64,000 bases of DNA from MM2 sp035460165 (GCA_035460165.1 DATHWW010000013.1:1-64000), one strand, 5' to 3'; counted from the first letter of the stretch, positions 26,651-35,058 are shown. The notes: generated by a model from the sequence alone, not told the origin. Numbers and translations: made by a program.

Positions 26651-27122
26651 GTGTTATGGCTTCCTTTTCAATATGATAAGGGTCAGCATAGCCCAGTTTT
26701 GTGATGATTTGTGTTTCAAGAGATTCCATCACGGAGGCCTCTTCATCGGTTTCGTGGTCGTAGCCCTGCAAATGCAGCACGCCATGTACGGTGAGATGCG
26801 CGTAATGGGCCTCAAGTGGCTTGTTTTGCTCCAGAGCCTCTTTTTCGATCACGGCATGGCACAGGACGATATCGCCCATCAGTACCGGCTCATCAGCGAG
26901 TGGGAAGGTAAGCACGTTGGTGGCGTAATCCTTGCCGCGATAGTCGCGGTTAAGTTCGCGGCCTTCGGCTTCATCGACCAGGCGCAGCGCGACTTCGGCG
27001 TCTTCTTCCAGCCCGGCAAGCGCCCATTTCCTGAATTGGGCGCGTGTCGGGGCGTTTTCGGGCTTTACTGCATATTGCACGGCCAATTCGAGCCTGGGTT
27101 TTTTCGCGGCAGGACTACTCAT
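26640..27122 (-). CDS. ybeY: Endoribonuclease YbeY
   Basis: YbeY is a zinc-dependent RNase important for 16S rRNA 3' maturation and ribosome quality control. The 160-residue product has the family sequences LNRDYRGKDYATNVLTFPL and the zinc motif LTVHGVLHLQGYDH (H-x3-H-x5-H). The start at 27122 overlaps the phoH stop by 8 bases; a longer frame to 27140 is possible but less likely. It sits in the phoH-ybeY-corC arrangement. Confidence 0.96.
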   Translation of the reverse strand: MSSPAAKKPRLELAVQYAVKPENAPTRAQFRKWALAGLEEDAEVALRLVDEAEGRELNRDYRGKDYATNVLTFPLADEPVLMGDIVLCHAVIEKEALEQNKPLEAHYAHLTVHGVLHLQGYDHETDEEASVMESLETQIITKLGYADPYHIEKEAITHGG

Positions 27123-28065
27123 GTGTCTGGCCCTGCTCATAACGCTCGTAGGCGTTGATGATTTTCTGCACCAGCGGATGGCGCACCACGTCGTCCGACA
27201 GGAATTGGGTCATCGCGATGCCGCGCACGTCCTTCAGCACCTTCTGCGCTTCCACCAGGCCGCTCTTCTGGCCGCGGGCGAGGTCAATCTGCGTCACGTC
27301 GCCGGTAATGACGGATTTGGTGCCGAAACCGATACGCGTCAGGAACATCTTCATCTGCTCCGGCGTGGTGTTCTGCGCTTCATCGAGAATAATGAAGCTC
27401 TGGTTCAGAGTGCGGCCGCGCATATAGGCGAGCGGGGCGACTTCGATGGCGTTGCGCTCGAACATCTTGTGCACGGTGTCGAAGCCCATCAGGTCGTAAA
27501 GTGCGTCGTAAAGCGGGCGCAGGTACGGGTCGACTTTCTGCGCGAGGTCGCCGGGCAGAAAGCCCAGACGCTCGCCGGCTTCCACCGCCGGGCGTACCAG
27601 CACGATGCGCTTTACGCGGTCGCGCGTCAGCGCATCCACGGCGCTGGCGACGGCGAGATAGGTCTTGCCGGTACCGGCCGGGCCGATGCCGAAGGTGATG
27701 TCGAATTCCTGGATTTGCTGCAGGTATTCCACTTGGCGCGGCGTGCGACCGTGCAGGTCGGAGCGGCGTGTCATCAGCACCGGCATCGCGGCGGTCGCGA
27801 TGGACTCCGCACTCAGCTTGCCGACTTCCACCAGGCCGAGCTGGACATCTTCCAGGCTGATCGGCTTTTTGGCGCGAGCATAGAAGTCCTGCAGCAGTTG
27901 AGAGGCCAGGCGCATATTGGGCGTATCGCCGGACAGCTTGAAATTGGCACCGCGCCGGGCAATGCCGACCTCGAGCGCGTCTTCGATTTGTTTCAGGTTT
28001 TCGTCCAGCGCGCCGCACAGGTTGGCCAGGCGGAGATTGTCTTCGGGAGTAAAGTCGATTTCCAA
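27115..28065 (-). CDS. phoH: PhoH-family ATPase (PhoL/YbeZ)
   Basis: PhoH/YbeZ is a P-loop ATPase associated with YbeY and RNA metabolism. The 316-residue product has the Walker A motif GPAGTGKTYLAV near residue 131, VLVRPAVEAGERLGFLPG, the Walker B region SFIILDEAQNTTPEQMK and RIGFGTKSVITGDVTQIDL. The start is TTG at 28065, directly after the miaB stop (8 bases); the next in-frame ATG would delete 60 residues of the RNA-binding N-terminus, so TTG is preferred. Confidence 0.95.
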   Translation of the reverse strand: MEIDFTPEDNLRLANLCGALDENLKQIEDALEVGIARRGANFKLSGDTPNMRLASQLLQDFYARAKKPISLEDVQLGLVEVGKLSAESIATAAMPVLMTRRSDLHGRTPRQVEYLQQIQEFDITFGIGPAGTGKTYLAVASAVDALTRDRVKRIVLVRPAVEAGERLGFLPGDLAQKVDPYLRPLYDALYDLMGFDTVHKMFERNAIEVAPLAYMRGRTLNQSFIILDEAQNTTPEQMKMFLTRIGFGTKSVITGDVTQIDLARGQKSGLVEAQKVLKDVRGIAMTQFLSDDVVRHPLVQKIINAYERYEQGQTHE

Positions 28066-28073
28066 GATATCGC

Positions 28074-29408
28074 CTATTCGCTGACCAGCTCGCCGCGCAG
28101 GCTATGCGGCAGCGCTGCGGTGATGCGCACGGTCGCGAAGCTGTTGATCAGTTCGGCCGGACCGTCGAAATTGACGATGCGGTTATTGTCGGTGCGGCCC
28201 GCCAGCTGGTTCGCGTCCTTGCGTGAAGTGCTTTCGATCAGCACGCGCTGCGTGGTGCCGACCATCTTCTGGCTATTGTCGTAGCCCATTTTTTCGATCA
28301 AGGCCTGCAGGCGTTCCAGGCGCGCCTGCTTCACTTCATGCGGCGTATCGTCAGACAGATAGGAAGCGCCGGTGCCGGGACGCGGGCTGTAGATGAAGCT
28401 GAAGCTGTAGTCGAAGCCGACATCCTCGATCAGCTTCATCGTCGCTTCGAAGTCGGCATCGGTCTCGCCGGGGAAGCCGATAATGAAGTCCGACGACAGG
28501 TGCAGATCGGGCCGTGCGGCGCGCAGCTTGCGAATGATGGATTTGTATTGCAGCGCGGTGTAGTTGCGCTTCATCGCGGAAAGTATCCGGTCGGAACCGG
28601 CTTGCACCGGCAAATGCAGGTGCGATACCAGCTTGGGCAGCTTGGCGAACGCCTCGATCAGCGCCGGACTCATTTCATTCGGGTGCGAGGTGGTGTAGCG
28701 CAGGCGCTCGATGCCGGGGATTTCGTGCAGGTATTCGAGCAGCAGCGCGAGGTCGGCTGTTTCGCCGTCGGCTATCTTGCCGCGATAGCCGTTCACATTT
28801 TGCCCCAGCAGGGTCAATTCTTTCACGCCTTGTTGCGCCAGTTGCGCGGCTTCGACCAAGACGTCGTCGAACGGGCGCGAGACTTCCTCGCCGCGGGTAT
28901 AAGGCACGACGCAGAAGGTGCAGTACTTGCTGCAACCTTCCATGATGGAGAGAAACGCGGTGGCGCCTTCCACGCGCGGTGGCGGCAGGCGGTCGAATTT
29001 TTCGATTTCCGGGAATCGAATGTCCACTTGCGAGCGGCCGGAGCTGCGCTTCTCGGCGATCAGCTCGGGTAGGCGATGCAGGGTTTGCGGGCCGAATACG
29101 ATGTCCACGTAGGGCACGCGGTCGACGATGGCCTGGCCTTCCTGGCTGGCGACGCAGCCGCCGACGCCGATCACGAGGTCGGGCTTAGTCTTTTTTAGCT
29201 CACGGTAGTGGCCGAGCTGGCTGAACAACTTCTCCTGCGGCTTTTCGCGCACCGAGCAGGTGTTGATCAGGATGAGGTCGGCTTCTTCGGGATTCTCGGT
29301 TTGCTGCATGCCTTCCGTGGCCTGCATCAAGTCCGCCATGCGCGACGAGTCATACTCGTTCATCTGGCAGCCGAAGGTTTTGATAAATACTTTTTTGGTT
29401 GCGCTCAT
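28074..29408 (-). CDS. miaB: tRNA-2-methylthio-N6-dimethylallyladenosine synthase MiaB
   Basis: MiaB adds the methylthio group to i6A37 in tRNA using two 4Fe-4S clusters. The 444-residue product has the N-terminal cluster ligands in KTFGCQMNEYDS, NTCSVREKPQ and GVGGCVASQEG. The radical SAM motif is GCSKYCTFCVVPYTRG, followed by LTLLGQNVNGYRG, and a C-terminal TRAM domain ends near ITAALPHSLRGEL. It leads the phoH-ybeY-corC transcript. Confidence 0.98.
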   Translation of the reverse strand: MSATKKVFIKTFGCQMNEYDSSRMADLMQATEGMQQTENPEEADLILINTCSVREKPQEKLFSQLGHYRELKKTKPDLVIGVGGCVASQEGQAIVDRVPYVDIVFGPQTLHRLPELIAEKRSSGRSQVDIRFPEIEKFDRLPPPRVEGATAFLSIMEGCSKYCTFCVVPYTRGEEVSRPFDDVLVEAAQLAQQGVKELTLLGQNVNGYRGKIADGETADLALLLEYLHEIPGIERLRYTTSHPNEMSPALIEAFAKLPKLVSHLHLPVQAGSDRILSAMKRNYTALQYKSIIRKLRAARPDLHLSSDFIIGFPGETDADFEATMKLIEDVGFDYSFSFIYSPRPGTGASYLSDDTPHEVKQARLERLQALIEKMGYDNSQKMVGTTQRVLIESTSRKDANQLAGRTDNNRIVNFDGPAELINSFATVRITAALPHSLRGELVSE

Positions 29409-29544
29409 GGCTGGATGGCCGATCCGCGCAGGGGGTTGGTGAGTTGCAAAATGTCTCTATAAAACAGCCGGGTAAGTCGCCATTATAGTTAACGCAAGGG
29501 AGGATGGCAACGCGACCTTTCGGTATAAAGGGTAAAATGCCGCG

Positions 29545-30936
29545 ATGGACTATTTACCCGTATTCATGAAATTGCGCGGCCGTACCAGCGTGGTCATCGG
29601 CGGCGGCGAGGTGGCGTTGCGCAAAGTCGTCATGCTGCTCAAGGCGGACGCGACCGTGACCGTTGTGTCGCCGGAGTTGTGCCCGGAGCTGGCTGACTGG
29701 CAAGCGCAAGGCAGGCTTGTTCACGTTGCTGCACGATTCGAGCCGCCACAGCTGGATGGCGCGCAACTTGTGATCGCCGCGACCGACGACGAAGAGGTGA
29801 ACCGTCAGGTTTCCATCGCGGCGCAGGCGCGAAATATCCCGGTAAATGTCGTCGATGCGCCTGAACTTTGCACCTTCGTCGTGCCTTCGGTGGTGGACCG
29901 CTCGCCCATCGTGATTGCGGTTTCCAGCGGCGGCAAGGCGCCGGTGCTGGCGCGGCTGGTGCGAGCCCGTCTTGAAACGCTGATTCCGGCATCGTATGGC
30001 CGGCTGGCGCTACTGGCGGGCGAATTCCGCGACAAGGTCAAGACGCGTTTTCCGACTTCCCAGCAGCGACGCATCTTTTGGGAGAACGTATTTCAAGGCC
30101 CGATCGCCGAACGCGTATTTTCCGGCCAGGAACAGTCCGCTCGCCAGGAATTGCATGCCGTGCTGGAGGGAACCTCGGACGTGACGCATCGCGGCGAGGT
30201 TTATCTGGTCGGCGGCGGACCGGGCGATCCCGATCTGCTGACGTTCCGCGCCTTGCGCTTGATGCAGCAGTGCGATGTGGTGGTGTACGACAAGCTGGTG
30301 AGCCAGCCGGTCATGGAGCTGGTGCGCCGCGATGCCGAGCGCATCTACGTGGGCAAGCAGCGCGACCAGCATACCCTGCAACAGGAAGATATCAACCATC
30401 TGCTGGTGCGTTTGGCCCAGGAAGGAAAGCGCGTACTGCGCCTCAAGGGCGGCGATCCATTCATTTTTGGCCGCGGCGGCGAGGAAATCGAAACGCTGAT
30501 GGAAAATGGCATTCCTTTCCAGGTCGTGCCCGGTATTACCGCGGCATCCGGGGTGGCCAGCTATGCCGGCATTCCGCTCACGCACCGCGACCATGCCCAG
30601 TCCTGCATTTTCGCGACCGGACACCTGCGCGACGGTACGGTAGACCTGGATTGGCCGGTATTGGCGCGACCCCGCCAGACCATCGTGATCTACATGGGGC
30701 TGGTGGGCCTGCCCGAGATTTGCCGTCAACTGGCGGCGCACGGCTTGCCGGCTTCGACGCCTGCGGCGGTCGTGCAGCAGGGTACATTGCCGCAGCAGCG
30801 TGTCGTGGTGTCCGATCTGGCTAACCTGGCGCACGAGGTTGAAGTGGCAGGTTTGCACGCACCTTGCCTGACGATCATCGGAACCGTAGTCAGTTTGCGC
30901 GGCAAGCTGAACTGGTTCGAGCCCGAAGGCGGTTGA
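29545..30936 (+). CDS. cysG: Siroheme synthase CysG (fused dehydrogenase/ferrochelatase and methyltransferase)
   Basis: CysG turns uroporphyrinogen III into siroheme, the cofactor of sulfite and nitrite reductases. The 463-residue product combines an N-terminal Met8p-like domain (VVIGGGEVALRKVVMLL, then FVVPSVVDRSPIVIAVSSGG) with a C-terminal uroporphyrinogen methyltransferase domain. The latter shows VYLVGGGPGDPDLLT near residue 217, DVVVYDKLVSQPVM, LKGGDPFIFGRGGEE and VVPGITAASGVASYAG. It is divergent from miaB and convergent with envZ. Confidence 0.98.
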   Translation: MDYLPVFMKLRGRTSVVIGGGEVALRKVVMLLKADATVTVVSPELCPELADWQAQGRLVHVAARFEPPQLDGAQLVIAATDDEEVNRQVSIAAQARNIPVNVVDAPELCTFVVPSVVDRSPIVIAVSSGGKAPVLARLVRARLETLIPASYGRLALLAGEFRDKVKTRFPTSQQRRIFWENVFQGPIAERVFSGQEQSARQELHAVLEGTSDVTHRGEVYLVGGGPGDPDLLTFRALRLMQQCDVVVYDKLVSQPVMELVRRDAERIYVGKQRDQHTLQQEDINHLLVRLAQEGKRVLRLKGGDPFIFGRGGEEIETLMENGIPFQVVPGITAASGVASYAGIPLTHRDHAQSCIFATGHLRDGTVDLDWPVLARPRQTIVIYMGLVGLPEICRQLAAHGLPASTPAAVVQQGTLPQQRVVVSDLANLAHEVEVAGLHAPCLTIIGTVVSLRGKLNWFEPEGG

Positions 30937-30946
30937 TATAACCGCC
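30928..30946. terminator. Hairpin between convergent cysG and envZ
   Basis: GGCGGTT at 30928-30934 pairs with AACCGCC at 30940-30946 around the loop GATAT, overlapping the cysG stop. There is no T-run on the plus side, so termination is only suggested by its place between convergent genes. Confidence 0.35.
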
Positions 30947-30959
30947 CGCGGAAGGTGGT

Positions 30960-32261
30960 TCAGCTTTTACGGGGCAGGGTAATTCGCACTTCCAGGCCTC
31001 CGCTCTCACGGTTGTGCAGCGAGAGGTGGCCTCCATGCAGGCGGGCGATACGGTCGGCGATTGCCAATCCCAGACCGCTTCCGCCTTCCTGACCACGCGC
31101 TGCATCCAGACGTTCAAACGGCCGCAACAGCCGTTCCATTTCACCCTCCGGAATGCCGGGGCCGCTGTCGAGCACGCTCAGCGTGATCTGGCCATTCTGG
31201 TTGCGTGTCATGATTTCCACTTTTTTTCCGCCGTAGGCAAAAGCATTGTCGATCAGGTTGCCCAGCAGGCGTTGCATCGCCAACGGACGCAGCATCAATT
31301 CCGGCAACGGGCCGAGATTGAGGTGCAGCGTATGGCCGCTGCGCGCATAGCGGTCGGCCGTCGATTCGATCAGCGCGTTGAGGTCTTCCTTTTGCTCCAT
31401 TTCGCCTTCCAGCCCGCGCACGAAATCGAGGAACTGGCGAATGATGCCGTCCATGTCTTCGATGTCCTGGATCATGCCAGCCTTGAGCGAATCGGAAGCC
31501 GACAGCATCTCAACGGACAATCGCAATCGTGCCAATGGCGTGCGCAGGTCATGCGACACACCCGCCAGCAGCAAGGTCCGCTCCGCATCCAGGCGCGCCA
31601 GTGCTTCGGTCATTTCGTTGAAGGTATGGCTCACGCGTTGCAATTCCTGCACGCCGTATTCAGGCAGTCGGTCGGCTTTTTGTCCGCGTGCCACCTGGTC
31701 GGCCGCCTTGGCCAGCAGGTGAAGCGGGCGATTGATGCGTGCGGCGATAAAGTAAGCGCCCGCCAATGATAGCGCCAGCATCAGCGCGGCCCACTCCACC
31801 CATTGCCAGGGAGCGGGCTGTTCGGTACGGATCTTGGGGATCACGACCCAGAAATCCTCGTCGTCGATAGAAAAGCTGACCCAGAGACCGGGGAGGCCGA
31901 GATGGTTGATGCTGACCACGGTGCCGGCACCCATCTGCTGGATGATTTTATGCGCAATCAGCCGCAGCAGCGGGTCATCGGGCAAGGGCTCGACGATTTC
32001 GAAGATTTCGATGGGGTAAACCCGCACCCCTTCGGTTTGCGAAAGCTCGGTCAGCAGCTGCAGGCGACGATCTTCATGCGCGGCCAGCAGGGCGGCACGG
32101 GTCAGGTTGGCAATACTCACCGCCTGCAAGGCGGCCGCCGAGGCGCGCGGCTCGCGCTCGACGTATTCGAACAGGCGAAACGCCGCATATTGTCCCGCCA
32201 TCAGGAGGAAAGCAATCAGCAGCATGATCCGCGCCAGCAGCGTGCGGGGCATGAAGCTCAT
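30960..32261 (-). CDS. envZ: Sensor histidine kinase, EnvZ-like
   Basis: The 433-residue membrane kinase has two helices (about 9-27 and 156-176) bounding a periplasmic sensor domain. A HAMP linker follows, then the dimerisation/phosphoacceptor motif LLAGVSHDLRTPLARLRLS and an ATPase domain with GNLIDNAFAYGGK, VLDSGPGIPEGEMERLLRPF and GGSGLGLAIADRIARLHGG. The start at 32261 overlaps the ompR stop (ATGA). The pairing with an OmpR homologue and the domain order match EnvZ, but the signal need not be osmolarity. Confidence 0.92.
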   Translation of the reverse strand: MSFMPRTLLARIMLLIAFLLMAGQYAAFRLFEYVEREPRASAAALQAVSIANLTRAALLAAHEDRRLQLLTELSQTEGVRVYPIEIFEIVEPLPDDPLLRLIAHKIIQQMGAGTVVSINHLGLPGLWVSFSIDDEDFWVVIPKIRTEQPAPWQWVEWAALMLALSLAGAYFIAARINRPLHLLAKAADQVARGQKADRLPEYGVQELQRVSHTFNEMTEALARLDAERTLLLAGVSHDLRTPLARLRLSVEMLSASDSLKAGMIQDIEDMDGIIRQFLDFVRGLEGEMEQKEDLNALIESTADRYARSGHTLHLNLGPLPELMLRPLAMQRLLGNLIDNAFAYGGKKVEIMTRNQNGQITLSVLDSGPGIPEGEMERLLRPFERLDAARGQEGGSGLGLAIADRIARLHGGHLSLHNRESGGLEVRITLPRKS

Positions 32262-32980
32262 GTCGTCGTGGATCCACCGTCCGGAACGAAGACGTAGCCG
32301 TAGCCCCACACCGTCTGGATGAAGCGAGGCTGCGCCGGATCGTTCTCTATCAGTTTGCGCAGGCGAGACACTTGTACATCGACGCTGCGGTCGAAAGCAT
32401 CCAGTTCGCGTCCGCGTGCCAGCTCCATCAGACGATCGCGCGACAACGGTTGGCGCGGATGGCTGGCCAGCGCATTGAGTAGCGCGAATTCGCCGCTGGT
32501 AATCGAGATGGGCGTGCCGTTACGATGCAGGCTGCGGGTGGCAGGATCGAACACGAATTCGCCAAACTGTATGGTGGATGCAGTGTTCTCATGTGCTGAA
32601 TGGGCGGCTTGCGACTTGTGACGGCGCAATACCGCGTTGATGCGGGCGAGCAATTCGCGCGGGTTGAATGGCTTGGGCAAATAGTCATCTGCGCCCATTT
32701 CAAGACCGACGATACGATCCACTTCATCGCCGCGCGCGGTCAGCATGATCACCGGCATATTGTTCCCGCTGCCGCGCAGCCGGCGGCAAATCGCCAATCC
32801 GTCCTCGCCAGGCAGCATCAAATCGAGTACCATAATCTGGTACTGGTTATCCGCCAGCTGCGCGTCCATGCTGGGCGCGTCGCTGGCTGATTGAACCTCG
32901 AAGCCCTGCTCGGTAAGATAGCGCATCAGCAGCTCGCGCAGGCGCTGGTCGTCATCCACGATGAGGATTCTTTTTTGCAT
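32258..32980 (-). CDS. ompR: OmpR-like response regulator
   Basis: The 240-residue product has a receiver domain (acidic pair in ILIVDDDQRLRELL, phosphoacceptor Asp in MVLDLMLPGEDGL, Lys in DYLPKPFNPRELLARI) and a C-terminal winged-helix DNA-binding domain ending VSRLRKLIENDPAQPRFIQ and VWGYGYVFVPDGG. The length and linker match OmpR. Direct repeats of GTTACAAAT lie about 75-90 bases upstream and may be its own binding sites. Confidence 0.93.
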   Translation of the reverse strand: MQKRILIVDDDQRLRELLMRYLTEQGFEVQSASDAPSMDAQLADNQYQIMVLDLMLPGEDGLAICRRLRGSGNNMPVIMLTARGDEVDRIVGLEMGADDYLPKPFNPRELLARINAVLRRHKSQAAHSAHENTASTIQFGEFVFDPATRSLHRNGTPISITSGEFALLNALASHPRQPLSRDRLMELARGRELDAFDRSVDVQVSRLRKLIENDPAQPRFIQTVWGYGYVFVPDGGSTTT

Positions 32981-33280
32981 GGCGCTATGGTAGCGCTGAA
33001 AATACGTCTGATCACGATTTTGGTAACAAAACTATTGCAATCGTGTAGGTTTGTTACAAATCGTTACAAATTTTCCGGAGACGGAAATATCCTGGTTACA
33101 TCCTGACGATATTCTGATCACACCCTTGATCTCCACAAGGTCTCCGTAGTTAAAAAGAGTTATACGCTCCCGTCTGGAGCGATGACGAAAAGTGCTGCTG
33201 TTGCGCATGTTCGGGCGGTGAGGTTGTGCCCCTCCCCGCCCGAAAATATTCACAACTGACAAGTAGCAATTAAAGGCTGC
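32981..33280. other. 300-base gene-free region with repeats and three hairpins
   Basis: This divergent region separates ompR (left) from an EF-hand gene (right). The ompR-proximal part is AT-rich and holds tandem GTTACAAAT units (33053-33072). The distal part holds three consecutive hairpins at 33124-33140, 33165-33181 and 33210-33244. No convincing open reading frame is present; the 76-residue frame on the minus strand lacks a ribosome site and composition of a real protein. Confidence 0.6.
33053..33072. promoter_or_regulatory. Tandem 10-base repeats, possible OmpR-family binding site
   Basis: GTTACAAATC is followed directly by GTTACAAATT: two copies at exactly one helical turn. This is the usual layout for OmpR-family regulators, which bind head-to-tail half sites about 10 bases apart. 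A third GTTACA occurs at 33095. They lie just upstream of ompR on the opposite strand. The assignment is inferred from spacing and location. Confidence 0.5.
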
Positions 33281-33772
33281 ATGAAAAAACCTTCACTGTT
33301 GGCGTGTCTGGCATTGCTTGTGTTTACCCGTCCGGCATGGACGGAACCCGTAAATTTGTCCCCGAATCCCTCCAAATCTGCCAATGAAGAACAGGCAGAA
33401 GATCGTCAAGTACTCGAAGAAAAACTCCCTCCAGAAGCCCGCAAGCGCCTGCGCGAAGTGCTTGATAGCTATTCCCGTCAGGCCTATCCCGATGGCGAAC
33501 AACTGGCAGAGCGCCGCCGCCTGATGCATGACCGCATGCAGGAGCGCCTGAACAATGCCGACAAAAACGGCGTCGGTTCGATTTCCCGCAGCGAGGCTCA
33601 ATTACGCATGCCGCGCCTGGCGCGTCAATTCGACCAGATCGATACCAACGGCGATAACATTGTCACGCGCGAAGAAATGCAGGCTGCACGCGACCGCGCG
33701 GTGATGGAAAAGCGCGAAACCGCACGCGCGGACAATCCCGGCGCCGATTCACGCGCGACCAAGTCCCAATAG
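33281..33772 (+). CDS. Secreted EF-hand protein
   Basis: The 163-residue product has a signal peptide (about residues 1-21, ending in PAWT) followed by a charged, helical region. Two EF-hand calcium loops follow: DKNGVGSISRSE (about residues 94-105) and DTNGDNIVTREE (about 121-132). The loops have the right acidic and glycine positions, though the first is less canonical. The C-terminus is disordered and charged. Calcium binding is expected; function is unknown. Its leader region is the hairpin-rich intergenic stretch upstream. Confidence 0.85.
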   Translation: MKKPSLLACLALLVFTRPAWTEPVNLSPNPSKSANEEQAEDRQVLEEKLPPEARKRLREVLDSYSRQAYPDGEQLAERRRLMHDRMQERLNNADKNGVGSISRSEAQLRMPRLARQFDQIDTNGDNIVTREEMQAARDRAVMEKRETARADNPGADSRATKSQ

Positions 33773-33877
33773 TTCTTCCATTTGCCCAGGACGCATTGCC
33801 GTCCCGACATGCCTGAGGCACACTGCCTCATTTTCCATACCCGAATCCAATTCCACTCTATCTAAGCCTTCGAAAAC

Positions 33878-34207
33878 ATGTATTCATCCACATTCATCTT
33901 TGCAAAAAAACAATTTGACGAAAAATTTCATAGTCTCGATCAAGCTATCGCAGCGGCTGCTAAGGAAATTCCTGGTTATCTTGGCGAGGAGACATGGGAG
34001 AACACGAGTGCAGGCTTGGTTTCGAATGTCTACTACTGGGAGTCGCTTGAGGCATTGCAATCTTTGATACAGCATCCCAAACACTTGGAAGCAAAAGCTG
34101 CGCAGGAAAATTGGCTTGATGGCTATCAAGTCGTCATTTCCCAAGTAATCAAAACTTACGGGGATGGCAAGCTTGGTCTCGTCCCTTCATCCAAAGTACC
34201 GGACTAA
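33878..34207 (+). CDS. Antibiotic biosynthesis monooxygenase (ABM)-like protein
   Basis: The 109-residue product has the small ferredoxin-like ABM dimer pattern: an N-terminal strand STFIFAKKQF, the central EIPGYLGEETWEN, the strand GLVSNVYYWESLEALQSLIQHP and HLEAKAAQENWLDGYQ. Family members are monooxygenases or haem degraders; no specific catalytic residue can be fixed here. The coding sequence is more AT-rich than its neighbours. It stands alone between an EF-hand protein and a small membrane protein. Confidence 0.75.
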   Translation: MYSSTFIFAKKQFDEKFHSLDQAIAAAAKEIPGYLGEETWENTSAGLVSNVYYWESLEALQSLIQHPKHLEAKAAQENWLDGYQVVISQVIKTYGDGKLGLVPSSKVPD

Positions 34208-34272
34208 CTCGCCCCGCTCAAGACCGCTATACGCAAGCCGGTTTCGCGCTCCCGAGCTTTCATGAGATCCAT

Positions 34273-34530
34273 ATGACCGCATTCTTGTTGCTGATCGCTG
34301 GCTTGGCTGTTGTTTGGTACCTCATGCAGCGCCGCGGCTCAAGACGCAGCCATGACACTTACTCGAATTCCAGTGATGCGAGTGGAAACAACAGCTATAC
34401 CCCAACCTCTTCCTTTGACGGCGGAGGCGGCATGTTCGGCGGTGGAGGTGCGAGCGGAAGTTGGGGCGATTCCGATTCCTCGGGTAGTGGCAGCGGGGGA
34501 GGAGGCGACGGCGGCGGAGGCGGCGATTGA
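34273..34530 (+). CDS. Small single-helix membrane protein with Gly/Ser-rich tail
   Basis: This 85-residue product has one hydrophobic N-terminal helix (about residues 2-17, FLLLIAGLAVVWYLM), a short basic patch (RRGSRRS) and then a Ser/Asn-rich segment grading into a Gly/Asp/Ser tail (runs of GGGG and SGSG). The positive patch predicts a cytoplasmic tail. Similar glycine-rich tails close many short bacterial membrane proteins; no function is known. Low complexity makes database similarity unreliable, but length, start and helix suggest it is real. Confidence 0.55.
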   Translation: MTAFLLLIAGLAVVWYLMQRRGSRRSHDTYSNSSDASGNNSYTPTSSFDGGGGMFGGGGASGSWGDSDSSGSGSGGGGDGGGGGD

Positions 34531-34576
34531 GCCCTCGCACGCCGTCCTGCTTCCCGCCAGGCTCGCAGTTATCCCA

Positions 34577-34939
34577 TCAAGCAGCCTTGAGCATTTCCTG
34601 CCTGTCAGCCAGATCGTTCACCTTCGCGGCCATGATGAAGTCGTTCTCATGCAAGCCGTTAATCTTGTGGGTCTGGAATACCACGCGGCAATAGCCCCAT
34701 CCCAATGCGATGTCGGGATGATGTCCTTCCGCCTCGCATAGCTCGCCCACCTTGCGCGCGAACTCCAGTGCATCCATAAAGTTCATGAAAGAGAAGGTGC
34801 GTTTCAGCTTGGTGGCATGGTCTTGTAGTTCCCAACCCGGCACGCGGCTGAGATAGGCTTCCGCTTCCGTGCGCTGGAGCGGCGGGATACCGCCCTGGCA
34901 AGGAGTGCATTTCTTTTCGGTCAATTCAGTTTCAGGCAT
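34577..34939 (-). CDS. 4a-hydroxytetrahydrobiopterin dehydratase (PCD/DCoH family)
   Basis: The enzyme dehydrates 4a-hydroxy-tetrahydropterin. The 120-residue product has an N-terminal KKCTPCQGGIPPL extension, the fold core VPGWELQDHATKLKRTFSF, and the active-site region AEGHHPDIALGWGYCRVVF followed by THKINGLHENDF. The CxxC extension marks a subgroup whose physiological role may differ from phenylalanine hydroxylation. The start at 34939 follows AGAGGA. It is divergent from the SUF operon. Confidence 0.9.
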   Translation of the reverse strand: MPETELTEKKCTPCQGGIPPLQRTEAEAYLSRVPGWELQDHATKLKRTFSFMNFMDALEFARKVGELCEAEGHHPDIALGWGYCRVVFQTHKINGLHENDFIMAAKVNDLADRQEMLKAA

Positions 34940-35043
34940 GACGATATATCCTCTGGTTTTCAACTCCTCCAACTGTTTTTTAACTGTTGTAAATAATATG
35001 ACCGTGGCTTGCCTACTGGGTTCTTGCTGGTTTGAACCATAAA

Positions 35044-35058
35044 GGACTGATTCAGTCC
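35044..35058. promoter_or_regulatory. Palindromic operator upstream of the SUF operon
   Basis: GGACTGATTCAGTCC is a perfect palindrome (7-base arms, one central base) ending 23 bases before the start of the operon's own Rrf2 regulator. Its core GACT-N5-AGTC, with G, A/T/T and C in the middle, agrees with the core of IscR type 1 sites (GACTRWWWYAGTC). This suggests autoregulation of the SUF operon by its first gene product. Confidence 0.65.

Noticed and set aside
27121..28284. 387-codon plus-strand frame opposite phoH and the end of miaB
   Set aside because: It follows the antisense of two well-supported genes, and has no family similarity.
33032..33262. 76-codon minus-strand frame in the ompR/EF-hand gap
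   Set aside because: No ribosome site, and it overlaps the repeats and hairpins; composition does not resemble a protein.
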